Source of the DNA: Flaccisagitta enflata
Taxonomy: Eukaryota > Chaetognatha > Sagittoidea > Aphragmophora
Assembly: GCA_965153355.1 (NCBI GenBank)
Contig: OZ231126.1
Coordinates: 110,112,001 to 110,176,000, forward strand
Direction of reading: 5' to 3'
Length of the DNA stretch: 64,000 nt
A program made the position numbers and the translations under genes. Positions 1 to 12,582 of this stretch are shown one piece after another. The first letter of the stretch is position 1; the number at the start of each line of letters is the position of its first letter. The notes beneath the pieces were generated by a model, which did not search any database, was not told the origin of the DNA, and saw only the letters and a list, made by a program, of their open reading frames with translations.

Positions 1-660
1 GGCGTTGGGGGCTGATTTGAAGCTTGTAGGGCTGATTTGAATCCTCGAGGGCTTATTCAAAGCCTGGAGGGCTTACTTGAAGCTTGGAGAGCTAAATTGA
101 GGCCTGGCAGGGCAAATTTGCGGCCTTGATGGTCAACCCGGGGGGGAGGGTAGATGGACAGACAGATGGATGGATGGATGGATGGACGGATAGACTGACA
201 GATGGACAGACAGACAGACAGATGGATGGAAATATGGATGGAGGACAGACATCTGGATATTCCCCCTTGTGTTGTACAGGAGATTGGCTCTTTAGGGCTG
301 CTGTCCAAAAAGCTTGAAAAGACAACAGCGTGAATAATATAGAAGTTCTGCGGCTTCTGAGGACTGTGGGGATGGATGGATGGATGGGGATGGATGGACA
401 TTAATGGGCCAGTTTGTGGTTGGAGAGGGCCAATTTGAAGCCCAAAAGGACTGAGGGGGCAGCCTGAGTCAACTGATATGAGACCTGGGAAGACTGACAA
501 GGCTGGTAAGGGCAGATATGAGTCCAGCAGGGGCAGATTTGAAGTTTGGAAGGGCCTTAAAGGTGACACAGTCTTGTAGAATACAGGAACTGGTGGGAGG
601 TCAGATGGGGTGGATTTGAGGCCTGATTGGGCCTGATTTAGGGCTTGCGTGGGCTAAGTT
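1..660. repeat. Degenerate ~22-bp tandem core plus GGAT/GACA tetramers
   Basis: The stretch is built of diverged units of the form GGGCTGATTTGAAGCCT, the same unit found as the core of the foldback family elsewhere in the window. Tetranucleotide GGAT/GACA tracts occur at about 150-235 and 365-400. An arm-like segment lies near 265-312 (acaggagattggctctttagggctgctg). No gene is supported; the frames here are repeat translations. Confidence 0.7.
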
Positions 661-2500
661 CAAGCCTGAGTGGCTAAGTTGAGGTCATGAAGTTTCAAAA
701 GTTTCAGATAATCAGCAGTACAAAATGCCCCAAAATTAGTGATTGAGTTATGAGATGGTGGAAGGGGCAGGGTTCCAAATGGGCTTTTGGATAAGATATA
801 AAGCCACTGATATTCACAATCTTGCAAAACAAGGCAATGGTTATTGCTGACCACCCTTGGGCTACTGATTAGAATCTAAAGAGGATAATGTCTTGTGGAA
901 TAAATGAGGCTTTTGTTTGTTCTTCCATATGATAATTTGTTTCTTTCTGATTACTTGTTCTCTGGGGGATTCTTTAACCTAGAATTCCACATTGTTTTTT
1001 CTCAAGTATCCATCCATCTCCCTACCCCAAGCCTCACATCATGCCTCTTTGCCCAAATCCAAGAGCATGCCTATCAATTAGTGCTCAAAGACTCCAAATA
1101 AGGCTTTCCTGACCCCTAAAAAGGCTCTCTGACACTTAAACAGGCTTCTCAGACCCCAAATCAGGCATTTTTTACCCCAGACCCATTAAAGATCAAAATC
1201 AACCAACCCCCCACCAACAACCTAACGCACCTAAAACCAACCAATCACCCTCCCTACCACCTTACCCACCTAAAACACCATCATTGTGTATCAAAACCAA
1301 CCAACCACCCACCAACCACCTCACAGGGATATTGAAAAAAAAAAGAAAAAATATGGAATTCCTATTGAATAATATGGGAAATTGACAGAAAAGAAAAAGC
1401 GGGGGGAAGGTGGGACACATATACAAACAATTGCATGCACAAATGTACAAATGAACAAACAAATGAATGAACAAACAAACAAACAACGGAATAAAAGTCC
1501 CTGTTTTTTTTTTTGCCGCTGCCCCAAATAAAAGAATTATTTTAGGGAACAACAGCCGGAACAAATTGGGGGTTTTATCAGTCAGCCATGGACAATACGT
1601 AGTCAGCAATTCCATTGCCCTGCTTTGCACAATTGTGAAATTTGTTGGCTTGGATTCTTACCCAAAAGCCTTCATCTCAACCCTATCATCTTCTATGAAC
1701 CCAAATATAGATCAGCAGTCCATTTGGAGTCCCTGCCCTTCCCACCATCTCATGACTCAATCATCAGCTTTGGGGCAATAAGCATTGCCAACCATCTGAA
1801 GCTTTTGAAACTTTCTGGCCTTAGATTAGCCTCCTAGCCTTGGACGATTTTCCAGATCATTATCTATTACCTTCTACTTTCAAAATTTCACTTGTTTTGC
1901 TCATAACTTTTGAATGGATAAAGCTAGAAATGCCAGATTGGTCCCATTTTAAAGATCTTTTCAATATCTTTAAAACCGTCACCAATTTCATGTCAATCCC
2001 TTGAAAAACAACCAATTTATGGGCTGTCAAACACATACATTTTCATGGGAATTTCAGAGGATTTTCCTATCTTCTTTTTTCATGGTCTTATCCTGCTTTA
2101 TGATCAATCCTGACATCTCTTTGAGAAGTTGTGTCTGTGGGCCAGTATCTTGGTTTGTCGAATGGTTAGTCTGCCCACTTGTCAGTCCATCTATCAGGGA
2201 GATTGTGAAATATTAGCAATGTCCAATGGAATAAGATGGAAATTACCATTGGGCAATGACTCAAACCATATATGAGTTATGGGTTTCTCAAGTGTAGTCA
2301 GCCCTTGAAAGCAGGGTAGCAGTCCTATAGAGGGCAAAGTCCTGCAAAATGCAAGGGGACTATGGTTTGTCCATCCATTCATCCAACCAATGAGGACTTA
2401 TTTGAGGCTTAGGAATGGCTAACGTAAAGGCTGGTGGAGCTGATTCACTTCAAGAGACAATTTATTTAAGGTAAAAGAAGGTGGGTTATGGTGTGATCTA
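661..2500. other. No gene seen; diverged repeats
   Basis: No coding signature was recognised. CCAAC-rich tandem sequence lies at about 1195-1320. A sequence resembling 'ccttcccaccatctcatgactcaatcatcagctttggggcaat' occurs here and, inverted and diverged, at about 725-790, so this is probably an old repeat. Confidence 0.5.
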
Positions 2501-2604
2501 GTCATCGCCAGACATACACATTATGGAGGAGCGAGGAGCGCCGCTCCTCGGAAAGGCAAGAGGCACGTCGGAAAATCTTGGAAGGGAAACAAGGGAAAAT
2601 GATA

Positions 2605-2616
2605 CCAAAAAAGAAA

Positions 2617-2679
<63 letters not shown>

Positions 2680-2840
2680 CAGGAGGAAAGGAAAAAAGAC
2701 GAAAAAAAAAAAAAAAACTATTAGAGGGAGGAAGAGAGAACAGAAGAAAGAAAGAAAAAACAAAGAAAGTATGAAAGAATTAAAGAAAAAAAGGAAGAAC
2801 AAAAAGAAGAGACAGAAAGAGAAAGAGATAAAGATAAAAG
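2605..2840 (+). repeat. GAAA microsatellite in a purine-rich tract
   Basis: About 15 perfect GAAA units (2618-2680) are followed by a degenerate A/G-rich tract. The Lys/Glu frame on plus and the Phe/Ser frame on minus are artefacts of the repeat. Confidence 0.9.
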
Positions 2841-3890
2841 GCAAGTTTTGTTTGTTTGTTAATACTTTTCTTCATATTTTCCCTAATCCGCTTACCCTCT
2901 CTAACTAGTACCTCATGAGGTCAAGGCAATGCATTGCCTTGGCCCTTGGGCACGGTTGACATTGATAGATTATGTTATCATTTTACCTTTTGAATCTCAT
3001 AAAAGTATTTGATATGGCCGGTATCTTCTTTAAGAGGAAGGAATGGAAGTACCCTCGATTAGCCTGAAAATATAACGTTTGGGTAAACCTGCAACGCTGA
3101 TTCTAAAAATCATAGGCATTTCCTTGCCAACCATTGCTAACCGTTTGAAAAAAGTCATGTCTTACTTGTGAGGGTGACAGCCTCATATCGAGTTGGTCAA
3201 AAATCTGATAAACGCTTGTAAATGCGTGTGAGTATGCATTGGCAGTAATGCAAAAGCTATTTTGTCAATGGGCAGGGGCAGAGATGCAATATGCCTAAGA
3301 AGCAAATTTTGGCAGTTGATCCGACAGACCGATCAACACATGGACAAAGCGACAGATAGAACAGCTTTAGTTGCGTGCAGGTATGCAAATTTGTTAATAT
3401 GGGAGGCCAATCAGGTTTTTTGACAGGGGCAGCAACCTGTTAGTTACCCAAAATCAACAAACGTGACAAACGGACAGACTGCTGGATGATGGGTGGACAG
3501 ATGGACGGATGGATAGAGGGATCAACAGGTGGTTGACGTAGTTGTGTAGCACGCGACCTAAAACAAGATTTCCATAGCTTCTCATATTTGTTCTTGAAAA
3601 TCAAACTAGCACTGTACAACTGCTCTAAGTCAACAGTTCCGTCTTACATTCCAGATGAAATCAGCTTGAAACGTTTATTTTTGAAAAAAAAAATTATCAT
3701 ATGATCACTTCACCCCCCCCCTCCACACAAATACAAACAAACAATATTTGATACAGAGATTGCGATGGGTGCTAAGTGAAACAAATCATCTATGTAGGAT
3801 GTTAGGAAGCGAGCAGATACCAGATTTGAGTATATGTGTTTTTTCCTTGGAGGGCAAAGGATTTGAGTTATTGAGTTGATTTTTTTTGTG
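2841..3890. other. No gene seen
   Basis: Mixed AT-rich sequence with short GGAC/GGAT tetramers near 3490-3520. No protein similarity or structural RNA was recognised. Confidence 0.5.
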
Positions 3891-3900
3891 NNNNNNNNNN
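3891..3900. other. Assembly gap (10 Ns)
   Basis: Ten consecutive N bases. The gap directly abuts a palindromic foldback copy, a structure that commonly breaks assemblies. Confidence 0.99.
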
Positions 3901-4485
3901 ACATGCCCTAAAGGGTCAAGTGACCTATGCTTTTTACACACATATGGGTACCTTTTCCTCCTCCTCCCCTCCTCCTTCTTCTTCGCATCCCCCTCAAATC
4001 CCAGTCTTGAGGCCCAAATTCCAGTCTCGAGGCCCAAATCCCAGTCTCGAGGCCCAAATCCAAGCTTCCAGGCCCAAATCCTAGCCTCCAGGCCCACATC
4101 CTAGCCTGGAGGCCCAGATTTTAGCCTTGAGGCCAAAATCTCAGCCTCAAGGTCCAAACTCCGGCTAAGAGGCCCAGTTCCTTGCCTTGAGGCCCAAATC
4201 TCAGCCTCCAAGCTAGGATTTGGGCCTGGAGGCCAGGATTTGGGCCTGAAGGCTTGGGATTTGGGATTCGAGACTGAATTCTGAGCCAAGACTGAATTTG
4301 GGCCTCTAAGACTGGGAATTGAGGGGACTGAGGAGGAGAAGGATGGATGAGGCACCCCCATGTGCATGCAAAAGCTTCTATAGGTCATCGCACCCTTCGG
4401 GGCCGATGCTCTGCTCCCCCTTTAGCTTTAACCACAACCTACTTGGGCAGGGCACGGTACCGCTGACCACCCAACGCTTTATGAC
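3901..4485. repeat. GGGCAGCGGCC-family foldback copy, ~20-bp GAGGCCCAAATC core
   Basis: The left arm (ccctaaagggtcaagtgacc, cut by the gap) leads into tandem GAGGCCCAAATCC units. These switch to the inverse orientation (GGATTTGGGCCT) near 4215. The right arm (ataggtcatcgcacccttcg) is followed by the family tail gggcagggcacggtaccgct. The two halves are complementary, so a single strand could fold back. Confidence 0.75.
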
Positions 4486-4489
4486 TATT

Positions 4490-4860
4490 CCTCTCCCCTT
4501 TCTCTCTCCTCCTCCTTCCCTCCCTCTCCCTCCCTCCCTCTCCTCTCCCACCTCCTCTCCCTCCCTCTTGCCTCCCTCCCTCCCTCTCTCCCTCCCTCTC
4601 CCCATCCCTCCCACCCTCTCCTTTCTCACCACCTCCTCCTCCCTCCCTCCCCTCCTCCCTCCCTCCCTCCCTCACCCTCCTTCCCTCTCCTCCTCTCCTC
4701 TCCTCTCACCTCCCTTTCCTCCTTTCCTCTCCCTCCCCTCCACTCTTGTTCCTCCCTCCCTAATCCCTCTCTCACTCCCTCCCTCCCTCCCTCCTCCCTC
4801 CTCCCTCTCCCTCCTACGCCCTCCCTCCCCTCCCTCACCCTCCCTCCCCATGCCCTCTGG
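4490..4860 (+). repeat. CCCT/CCT polypyrimidine tract
   Basis: About 360 bp is nearly pure C/T on the plus strand. The Pro/Ser/Leu and Gly/Arg/Glu frames covering it are repeat artefacts. Confidence 0.9.
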
Positions 4861-5165
4861 GCTGAACTCAGCTTAATAGCGGTTCGGCGTCGACACCTGT
4901 CTCACGCCACGCTTCCTGCCCTCATCCTTTCGCACTTTCTCCCCAGCCCCAGGCTGGCTGATGTGGCTTCAGACTGAGAGCATGGGCCTGGAGACTGGGG
5001 GAAGGGAAGATGGAGGAGGAGGAGAGGAAGAAGGAGAAATCCCCCATGTTTGTGAGAAAGATAGGTCATCATCTTCGGCCGCTGCCTCATATCTCTTTAA
5101 CTTCAAACCACAACCTACATAAGCAGTGGGGCAATATACTGGCTGACCATCTAACGCTTTTGAAG
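4861..5165. repeat. Right arm and tail of a foldback-family copy
   Basis: The segment contains gaaatcccccatg, ataggtcatcatcttcggcc and the tail 'gcagtggggcaatatactggctgaccatctaacgctttt' in diverged form. These correspond to the arms of the other copies in the window. Confidence 0.6.
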
Positions 5166-5184
5166 TGATTGTTTTAGTTTCTTA

Positions 5185-5292
5185 GTTTAAGTTTAGTTTA
5201 AATTTTAGTTTTAGTTTTAGTTTTAGTTTTAGTTTTAGTTTTAGTTTTAGTTTTAGTTTTAGTTTTAGTTTTAGTTTTAGTTTTAGTTTTTG
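5185..5292 (+). repeat. TTTTAG hexamer array
   Basis: Roughly 17 tandem TTTTAG units with slight variation at the ends. The unit resembles a T-rich telomeric repeat but lacks the G-run expected of TTAGGG or TTTAGGG. I treat it as a simple interstitial hexamer. Confidence 0.85.
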
Positions 5293-5950
5293 TTTTAGTT
5301 GTTGTTTTTGTTTATTCATAAAGCCAGAGACTTGTTACATGTTGCCCATCCGGGGTAGCAATTTCATTTAAATACTGTCAAGAATATTGTGTACTTTTCG
5401 AGAAGCAATTTGACTGGTTGTTAAAATCCACACCGGCCTTTTGTACGTGTATTTCCGCGTGTACAATAAACGCCAGTCAATTAGAAAAAAAAACTCAAAT
5501 CTTGTAGAATATCTCGTCACTGAAAGAGACGAAACTAGGCTAATTGACTTAGTGACTATGAGAAAATGTGTGACTTTTTAGTCGCCAGGGGGGACTGATG
5601 GATGTAGGGATGGATGGACGGACGGACGGACGGGCGGTGGACAGATGATGGATGGACAACCAAAGCTCCCAGGTTCTTCAGACTTTGTTCCTTTGTACGC
5701 TGAGTGACCGTTTTGTCGTTGCCGCTGCCGATGCTTCAGCTGATATGTGAGTTTCAGAGCGTGGGGAGGGTTGGGGGTGGGGTTGGCCGAGGCTGGGGGC
5801 TGAATATTCTGCTTCCATCTGTCCGCAATGACATGTGACCTGCGTCACTTGTTATTTTTTTTTCTTCCATCTTTTTTTTCTTCTATGTACCCTTCGACAT
5901 AGCTCCTTCCTTCCGACATCAGTACTGCACGCTGCAACACATAATCAAGA
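5293..5950. other. No gene seen
   Basis: No coding or RNA feature was recognised. Short GGAC/GACG tetramers occur at about 5597-5655. Confidence 0.5.
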
Positions 5951-5954
5951 GGTT

Positions 5955-6235
5955 GTGATTGTTGTTGCTGCTGCTGCTGCTGCTGGGCGTTGCTGTTGCG
6001 TTGCTGGCTGTTGCTGTTGCTGTTGTTGCCGTTGCTGTTGCTGTTGTTGCTGCTGTTGTTGTTGTTGCTGTTTGTGCTAATGCTGTCACAATGCCGTTGT
6101 GTTTATCATCTTGCCGTCACCACCGCCAATATTGTTGTTGTTGCTGCTGTTGCTGTTGTTATATATATGGTTGTTGTTGTTGTTGCGTTGCTGTTAAGTT
6201 GTTGTTGTTGTTGTTGTTGTTGTTATTATGGTTGT
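5955..6235 (+). repeat. GTT/GCT trinucleotide repeat
   Basis: Imperfect GTT, GCT and GTC trinucleotides are interrupted at about 6075-6130. The Cys-, Leu- or Val-rich frames are artefacts. Confidence 0.85.
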
Positions 6236-6239
6236 TAGT

Positions 6240-6560
6240 AAAGGAAAGGATAGTAGGAAGAAGAAAAGATAGCTGAGAAGCAGAAGCAGAAAGATAAATA
6301 AGAAGAAGAAGAAGAATAGTTAAAGGCTACACAATAGTTAGCACAAGAAGAAGAAGAAGATGAAGAAGAAGAAGAAGAAGAAGAAGAAAAAAAGATAAGA
6401 AAAAAAAGAGAAGAAGAAAGAAGAAGAAAAAGAAAAAGGAAAGAAAGAAAAAGAAAAAAGAAAAGAAAAGAAAAAGAAAAAGAAAAAGAAAAAGAAAACA
6501 AAACAAAACAAAACAAAAATAAAAAAAAAAACAAAAAGAAGAAGATGATGATAGTAATGA
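6240..6560 (+). repeat. GAA/AAAAG purine-rich tract
   Basis: GAA trinucleotides and AAAAG pentamers run for about 300 bp and end in AAAAC repeats near 6500. There are no coding features. Confidence 0.85.
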
Positions 6561-6656
6561 TGACAGATGCAGACACAATAATAGTACAAGAAAAGAGTCC
6601 TTGCTTAGAATAATAGCAAAATGTTATTCATATGAGGAATAGGGTGAATACATATA

Positions 6657-6658
<2 letters not shown>

Positions 6659-6742
<84 letters not shown>

Positions 6743-6763
6743 GATTGACAGGAGAGAGAGAGT

Positions 6764-6801
<38 letters not shown>

Positions 6802-6840
6802 AGAGAGAGAGAGAGATATATATGTTATATATATATATAG

Positions 6841-6895
<55 letters not shown>

Positions 6896-6922
6896 GAGAC
6901 AGAGAGACAGAGAGAGACAGAC

Positions 6923-6969
<47 letters not shown>

Positions 6970-6990
6970 AAGAGAGAGTGAGACAGAGAG
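6659..6990. repeat. (TA)n followed by (GA)n and (GACA)n
   Basis: About 40 TA dinucleotides (6660-6739) are followed by GA/TA mixtures (6750-6880) and GACA tetramers (6880-6970). The Ile/Tyr and Ser/Leu frames are artefacts. Confidence 0.9.
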
Positions 6991-7272
6991 AGACAGACAG
7001 ATACACAAGGAGAAATCTTTTCCTCAGCAACCGAAAAGGAAAGTTATGTCTGGTGCATTAAAGGTTGAATGTTTCACTGCAATAATTGTCGTGTCGTGTG
7101 CGGGTGGGCATGTGCAGTGCTGGAGAAGGTCACTTGGGCATCCGGGCAGGGGCAGTAACCTCAAAAAGCTCAAAAACCCCTAAAAAAGTAAATAGTCACA
7201 AAAGCGTTAGATGGTCAGCGTTGCCCCTATGCGAAGATATGTGGGTGCCTGATGGTCAGAGGGGCGGCGGCC
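6967..7272. repeat. 306-bp segment, copy 1 of a near-identical duplication
   Basis: This segment recurs at 8659-8963 with only a few substitutions. It starts within a GACA/GA microsatellite, contains cgaaaaggaaagttatgtct, and ends in a foldback-family arm (ggtcagcgttgcccctatg). Confidence 0.9.
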
Positions 7273-7650
7273 CCAAAGGGGTCAAAGACCTGAACTTAGT
7301 AAGTTTTGAAGGTCTAGGCTTGAATTTCAGCATCAATAATGGGATTTGAGCCTCTAGGCTTTGATTTGAGCCTTGAGGCTGTGATTTGTCTTTAGGCTGT
7401 GATTTTAGCCTTAAGGCTGTGATTTGAGCCTCGATATCTTCAAGGTGGTAATTTGAGTCTCGAGGCGGTGATTTGAGGATCAAGGTGGTGATTTGAGCCT
7501 GGAGGCGGTGATTTGAGCCTGGAGGCGGTGATTTGAGCCTTGAGACTGTGATTTGAGCCTTGAGACTGTAATTTTAGGCAAGATGCAGGGATTTGAACCT
7601 TTAGGCTGGGATAAGAGGCATCAGGCTGGGGTTTGAGCATCCCAGACATG
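7273..7650. repeat. ~20-bp AGGCTGTGATTTGAGCCT tandem core
   Basis: Diverged tandem units of the form GAGGCTGTGATTTGAGCCT make up the array, related to the foldback cores elsewhere. No gene. Confidence 0.8.
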
Positions 7651-7736
7651 TAGATTATTCTTTCCTGCCGAGTAGCAAAAACTTTCCCTGTAAACTGCCG
7701 ACAAGTCTTACTTCCCTAACTTGCCAGGAAAAAACA

Positions 7737-7872
<136 letters not shown>

Positions 7873-8330
7873 AATCTCAGTTAAGAACAATACATTTACT
7901 CACTTTAAGACAAACAATGAACTGGTGGAAAAGAATGCTACTTGACTTCATATCATATGCAACTGCCAAGCCTATTGCCAATGGTATTGCCAACATGAAT
8001 AAAGTTCTTTGAGAGAAAAAACTGATCAGACAACACAGGAAAACAGTAACTTAGCACTTAATTTTCTGGCAAAATGATTCACCCATGGTGTAGAGTGGAA
8101 CAGTTGTAGTTTAGTTTTAATTATATCTGATAGTTCGATAACCTGACTTTGACCTATCAGGTGAGATTTTAATAAATTTGATTAATGAATTGAAGAATGA
8201 AATCAAATCCAAGAATTGAATTTGAATTTGAAACAGCTCTATTCCCAAGACAGACAACAAATGTCGCCATCAAAAGAGGACAATAATGTTAAAGCATCCA
8301 AGCAATACAATTTTCAAGAACATGCCGGGA
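7873..8330. other. No gene seen
   Basis: AT-rich sequence with no recognisable coding, RNA or repeat structure. Confidence 0.5.
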
Positions 8331-8339
8331 AATCATGAC

Positions 8340-9106
8340 GCTTTTTGGGCAGCCGCCCCAAAGGGCCAATGTCCTGTAGAACACAGGGGGGAATTTCCAG
8401 ACGTCCGTCCGTCCTTCCTGTCCCCCGTTGGCCATCAAGACCTCAAATCTGGCTCCCTCCCAGCTCCCTGCCACCCAGCTCTTAGCCTCAAATCAGCCTT
8501 CTAATCAGCCCCCTCAGCCTCAAATCTGCCCTCCAGACCTCAAATCTGCCCTCCAGACCTGCAATTAGCCTCCAAAGCATCAAACCAGCCGTCCGTGGCT
8601 CAAATTTGCACTCAAAACCTCAAATCTGCTCTCCAAGCCTTAATTCTGCCCTCCAGCCAGAAAGAGAGAGTGAGACAGAGAGAGACAGACAGATACACAA
8701 GGAGAAATCTTTTCCTCAGCAACCGAAAAGGAAAGTTATGTCTGGTGCATTAAAGGTTGAATGTTTCACTGCAATAATTGTCGTGTCGTGTGCGGGTGGG
8801 CATGTGCAGTGCTGGAGAAGGTCACTTGGGCATCCGGGCAGGGGCAGTAACCTCAAAAAGCTCAAAAACACCGAAAAAGTAAATAGTCACAAAAGCATTA
8901 GATGGTCAGCGTTGCCCCTATGCAAAGATATGTGGGTGTGTGATGGTCAGAGGGGCAGCGGCCTCCAAAGCATCAAACCAGCCGTCCATGGCTCAAATTT
9001 GCCCTCAAAACCTCAAATCTGCTCTCCAAGCCTTAATTGTGCCCTCCAGCCTTCAATATGCCTTCAGTGGCCTGCAATTAGTCATCTACCTGAACATGCC
9101 CTGTGA
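8340..9106. repeat. Foldback arm, 22-bp core, and duplicated block with 90-bp flanks
   Basis: The arm gggcagccgccccaaagggc (8349) is followed by units of CTCAAATCTGCCCTCCAGAC. A 90-bp stretch (8569-8658) recurs at 8962-9051. Between the two copies lies copy 2 (8659-8963) of the 306-bp segment at 6967-7272. The block is therefore a segment flanked by long direct repeats. Confidence 0.85.
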
Positions 9107-9109
9107 CGT

Positions 9110-9244
9110 CTGAAATTCTGTGTTCTACGACATCGGCTCCTTAGGCCGTTGCCCTGCTCTCACTCCACTTCACTGAATCACTCCCAGCAGGGCATCATAC
9201 CGCTGACCAAGTAACCTGGATGTGACTGGTTGGAAGGTGTTTTG

Positions 9245-9290
<46 letters not shown>

Positions 9291-10320
9291 TTCCTTTTGG
9301 GCAGCGGCCCCAAAGGGGCCAATGACCTATGCTTTCACACAAGAGAACTTCCTCCTTCTCCTCCTTCTCCTCCTACTCCTCCTCCATCCACCCCCTCGGA
9401 CTTCAAGCCTCAAAGCCCAGAATCCAGCCTCAAGGCTCAAAATCTGCCCCCCTCTTTCTCCTCCATCCACCCCCTTCAAAGCTCATATCCCAGCCTTGAA
9501 GTCCAAATTCTAATCTTAAGGCCCAAATTCTAGCCTCAAGGCCCAAATTCTAGCCTTAAGGCTCAAATCCTAGCCTGAGGCTGGGTAATCCCAGCCTTGG
9601 AGGCTGAAATCCTGCCTGAGGCTGAACCTGCCTGAGGCTGCCAAATCCCAACCCCAAGGCTCAAATCCCTGCCGTTCATGTGTCACCTTCCCCCCCGACA
9701 GCCAGCTTGAGGCTAAAATCCCAGCCTTGAGGCTCAAGGTTCCTATTATTGATGCCTGCATTCAAGCCTAGATCCACAAAACTTACTGAGCATAGGTCAT
9801 CAGTTCCCTAGCCCCCCCTCTCACCATCACACATCAACACATACATACAGGGGCACGGATAATACACCATCTAACGCTTTTACGAGCTTGGGCAGCGGCC
9901 CTGCATGGCCAATGACCTATGCGCCACACATGGGGGAGCCTCTCCCCGCACCCCTCCCCAGCCTCAAGGCCCATATCCCAGCCTCTCAAGGCCCACCCCA
10001 GCCTTGAGGCCCAAATCCCAGCCTTAGAGGCTAACTTCAACCCCCAGGCCTAAATCCCCACCCCAAGGCCCAAATTCTAGCTCAAGGGATTTGGGCCTCA
10101 ACACTGGGACTGGGCCCTCGAGGCTGGATATGGGCCTGGCGGCTGAGATATGGGCCTGATATTAGTGAGGGGGTGTGGAGGAGAAGAAGAAGGAGAAAAT
10201 CCCCATATGTGTGAAAGCACAGGTCATCAACTCCTTCGGGGCCGCTGCCCTGCCCTCCCTCAACTTCAACCACAACCTACTTAGGCAGGGCACAGGTGCT
10301 GACCACTTCAATCGCCTTTT
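9110..10320. repeat. Two or more foldback-family copies with GGCTCAAATCC cores
   Basis: Arms lie at about 9120-9220, 9297-9345 (gggcagcggccccaaagggg), 9782-9900 and 10210-10300. Between them run units such as AGGCCCAAATTCTAGCCT and their inverse. A (CT)n tract of about 20 units sits at 9250-9290. Tails of the type gcagggcatcataccgctga mark copy ends. Confidence 0.75.
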
Positions 10321-11460
10321 GTAGACGACCCTCGTTCTTCTCCTTCCCCCTGGACTAAGTCAAATCATAGCCCAAGTCAAATCACAGCCGTTAGCTTGAA
10401 TCCCAGGCTCAGGGCTCAAATTCCAACCTTATGGCTTTATACCAGCTTCATCGCTCATATTCCAATCTTTTTGGCTCAAATCCTGCTTTGAATAAATCCT
10501 AGCCTTGAGGCTCAAATCTGCCCCAGGCTAAAATCCCAGCCTCGAGGCTCAGAATCCAGCCTCAAGCTCAATCCCAGTCCCAAGGCAGGCACAATCCCAG
10601 CTCCTGAAGCTCAAATCCTAGCCTCTGGGTGCTCAATTACCAGCTCTGGCTCAACCTCTGCCCCAGCTCAAATCCCCACCCCCAAAGCTGAAATCCCAGC
10701 CTTGAAGCTCAAATCTCAGCTTAGCTGAAATTACAGCCTCAAGGCCTTGTGTCCAAGCCTCAAGGCTCACCCAGCCTGCTCCCACTCCAACCTTGAGGCC
10801 CAAAACAACACATAGGTCGGCCAATTTGGGGCCGCTGCCCCTAACCACCACACCCACTTCACACTTACTCAGTAGGGCACGGGTACCGCTGACCATCTAA
10901 CACTTTTATGACTTTTCCTTTCTTCTTCTTTTTTCTTTTTCTGCCTCTCCATTTTCTCTTTTTGGGCAGCGGCCCCAAAGGGCCGATGTCCTGTAGGACA
11001 CAGGGGTGAATTTCCAGACGTCCGTATGTCTGTACGTCCCCCCCCAAACTTCTCAAGCCTCAAATTCCCATTGAATAAGATTGGAAATTGACAAAATACA
11101 AACTTCTCATTGAATAATATAGAAAATTTACAAAAAAGTGAAAAATTGCATGATTCCCATTGAATAACATAGAAAATTAATGAGAATTGAGAAAAATGTA
11201 AAATTCCCATTGAATTATATGGTTAATTGACGAGAAATTGAAAAAATGCAAAATTCCTATTGAATAACATGGAAAGTTACTACCAAGGCCTCAAATATGC
11301 CCTCTCAGGACGTCTGAAATTCACCTCAAGGCCCTCATAGGATATTGGCCCTTTGGGGCTGCTGCCCTGCTCTCCTACTCCACCCTTTCAGCTAATTAAT
11401 CCAAGCAGTGGGCATTGGGCACGCTGACCAAAAAGTGATCCCTTTTGGATGACTTGATTT
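10321..11460. repeat. Foldback-family copies with GGCTCAAATCC and CCCATTGAATAA cores
   Basis: Up to about 10800 the core is the GAGGCTCAAATCCCAGCC type. From 10965 (gggcagcggccccaaagggc) a copy has a different core, about 30-bp units of TTCCCATTGAATAATATAGA. It closes with the inverse arm (ggacgtctgaaattcacctc) near 11308. Arms are shared while cores differ. Confidence 0.8.
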
Positions 11461-11462
11461 CT

Positions 11463-12060
11463 CTTGGGCAGTGGCCCCATAGGGGGACATAAAGTCCCCA
11501 GAATACAGGGGGAATCTGTCTGTTTGCATGTATATCCGTCTGTCCACTTTCTTCATCCTCAGCTTTGACTTAAATATTGACTAAATTCAAGAATAGCCCA
11601 AATTCAAGCAATATGGCCCAATTAGCTAAATGGCCTGTACCAAAGCAAAATGGGCCTGAAATCTTGCCTGAAACCCCACGGCCCAGTTCATAATAATTTT
11701 GGCCATTTTAATTTATATTATGCCTCCAATACCTAGATTCTGACCAGATTTGGGCTATTTGTCGATTTGGGCTCTCCTTGCTTGGATTTGGCATTTTGCC
11801 TAGCTTCAGGCCATAGTTGGATTGTGCTATATTTAGCAGAATTTGGGCTGCAATAGGCCCTTAAAGGGAGACAAAAAGCCTTGAGGATGGGGCAGGGGGC
11901 TAATGGACAGATGTGATTGACGGACGGTCAGATTCCCCCTTGAGCCCTACAGACTGGGGCCGCTGCCCTGCTCCTCTGCCAACTTAAATCACACACTACC
12001 AAGTATGCATGGGTACCGCTGACCACTTACTGCCTTGGGCTGCTATTTTTATTAATTCAT
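11463..12060. repeat. Foldback copy, 'TGGCCCAAATC' core subfamily
   Basis: The left arm (gggcagtggccccatagggg) and right arm (ggggccgctgccctgctcct) are inverted complements, with weakly inverted core repeats between them. The copy is a diverged sibling of 36764-37390 and has the same tail (gtaccgctgaccacttactg). Confidence 0.8.
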
Positions 12061-12580
12061 GGGAGAGCTACTGACACGCCCTTTGTCCTGCCAAGCAGCA
12101 GCGCCACCCTGCTACTCCATAACTGTGGTGCTGGAGCCCTCCAGGTTGGGATTTGAGCCTTGAGGGTGGGATTAGAGCCTTGAGGCTGGCATGAGCCTCG
12201 GGCTGATTGGAGCCAGGCTGAAATTTGAGCCTGAGGCTGAATTCTGAGCCAAGGCCAAGATCAGATTACTGAGCCTGTATTTGGTCCTGCAGACTAGGAT
12301 TTAGGCCAGAAGGTTGGGATTTGAACCTCAAGGCTAAGATATGAGCTTTGAAGGGGGTGGATGGACAGAGGAGAAGGAGGAGGAGAAATTTGTCCTGTGT
12401 GAACGCATAGGTCATTGGCCCCTTTGCCCAAAAGGGGACAGACCAACCGATGGACCGACATTGCGGGGTGTAGAGTCGCGTAGTACACAAAAGAAACAGG
12501 TCGCCCATGGGCAATACGCGGTCAGCTATACCCGTTGCCCTGCTTTGCATACTTGTAAATCAGAATGAGAGGCAGGGCAG
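12061..12580. repeat. Foldback core/right arm and SINE-like hairpin end
   Basis: GAGGCTGGGATTTGAGCCT units end in the arm 'cataggtcattggcccctttg'. A segment reading attgcggggtgtagagtcgc follows, the hairpin end of the second interspersed family. Confidence 0.65.
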
Positions 12581-12582
12581 CA

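Noticed and set aside
5185-5292. Interstitial telomere sequence
   Set aside because: TTTTAG lacks a G-run and lies among other simple repeats; no known animal telomere unit fits.
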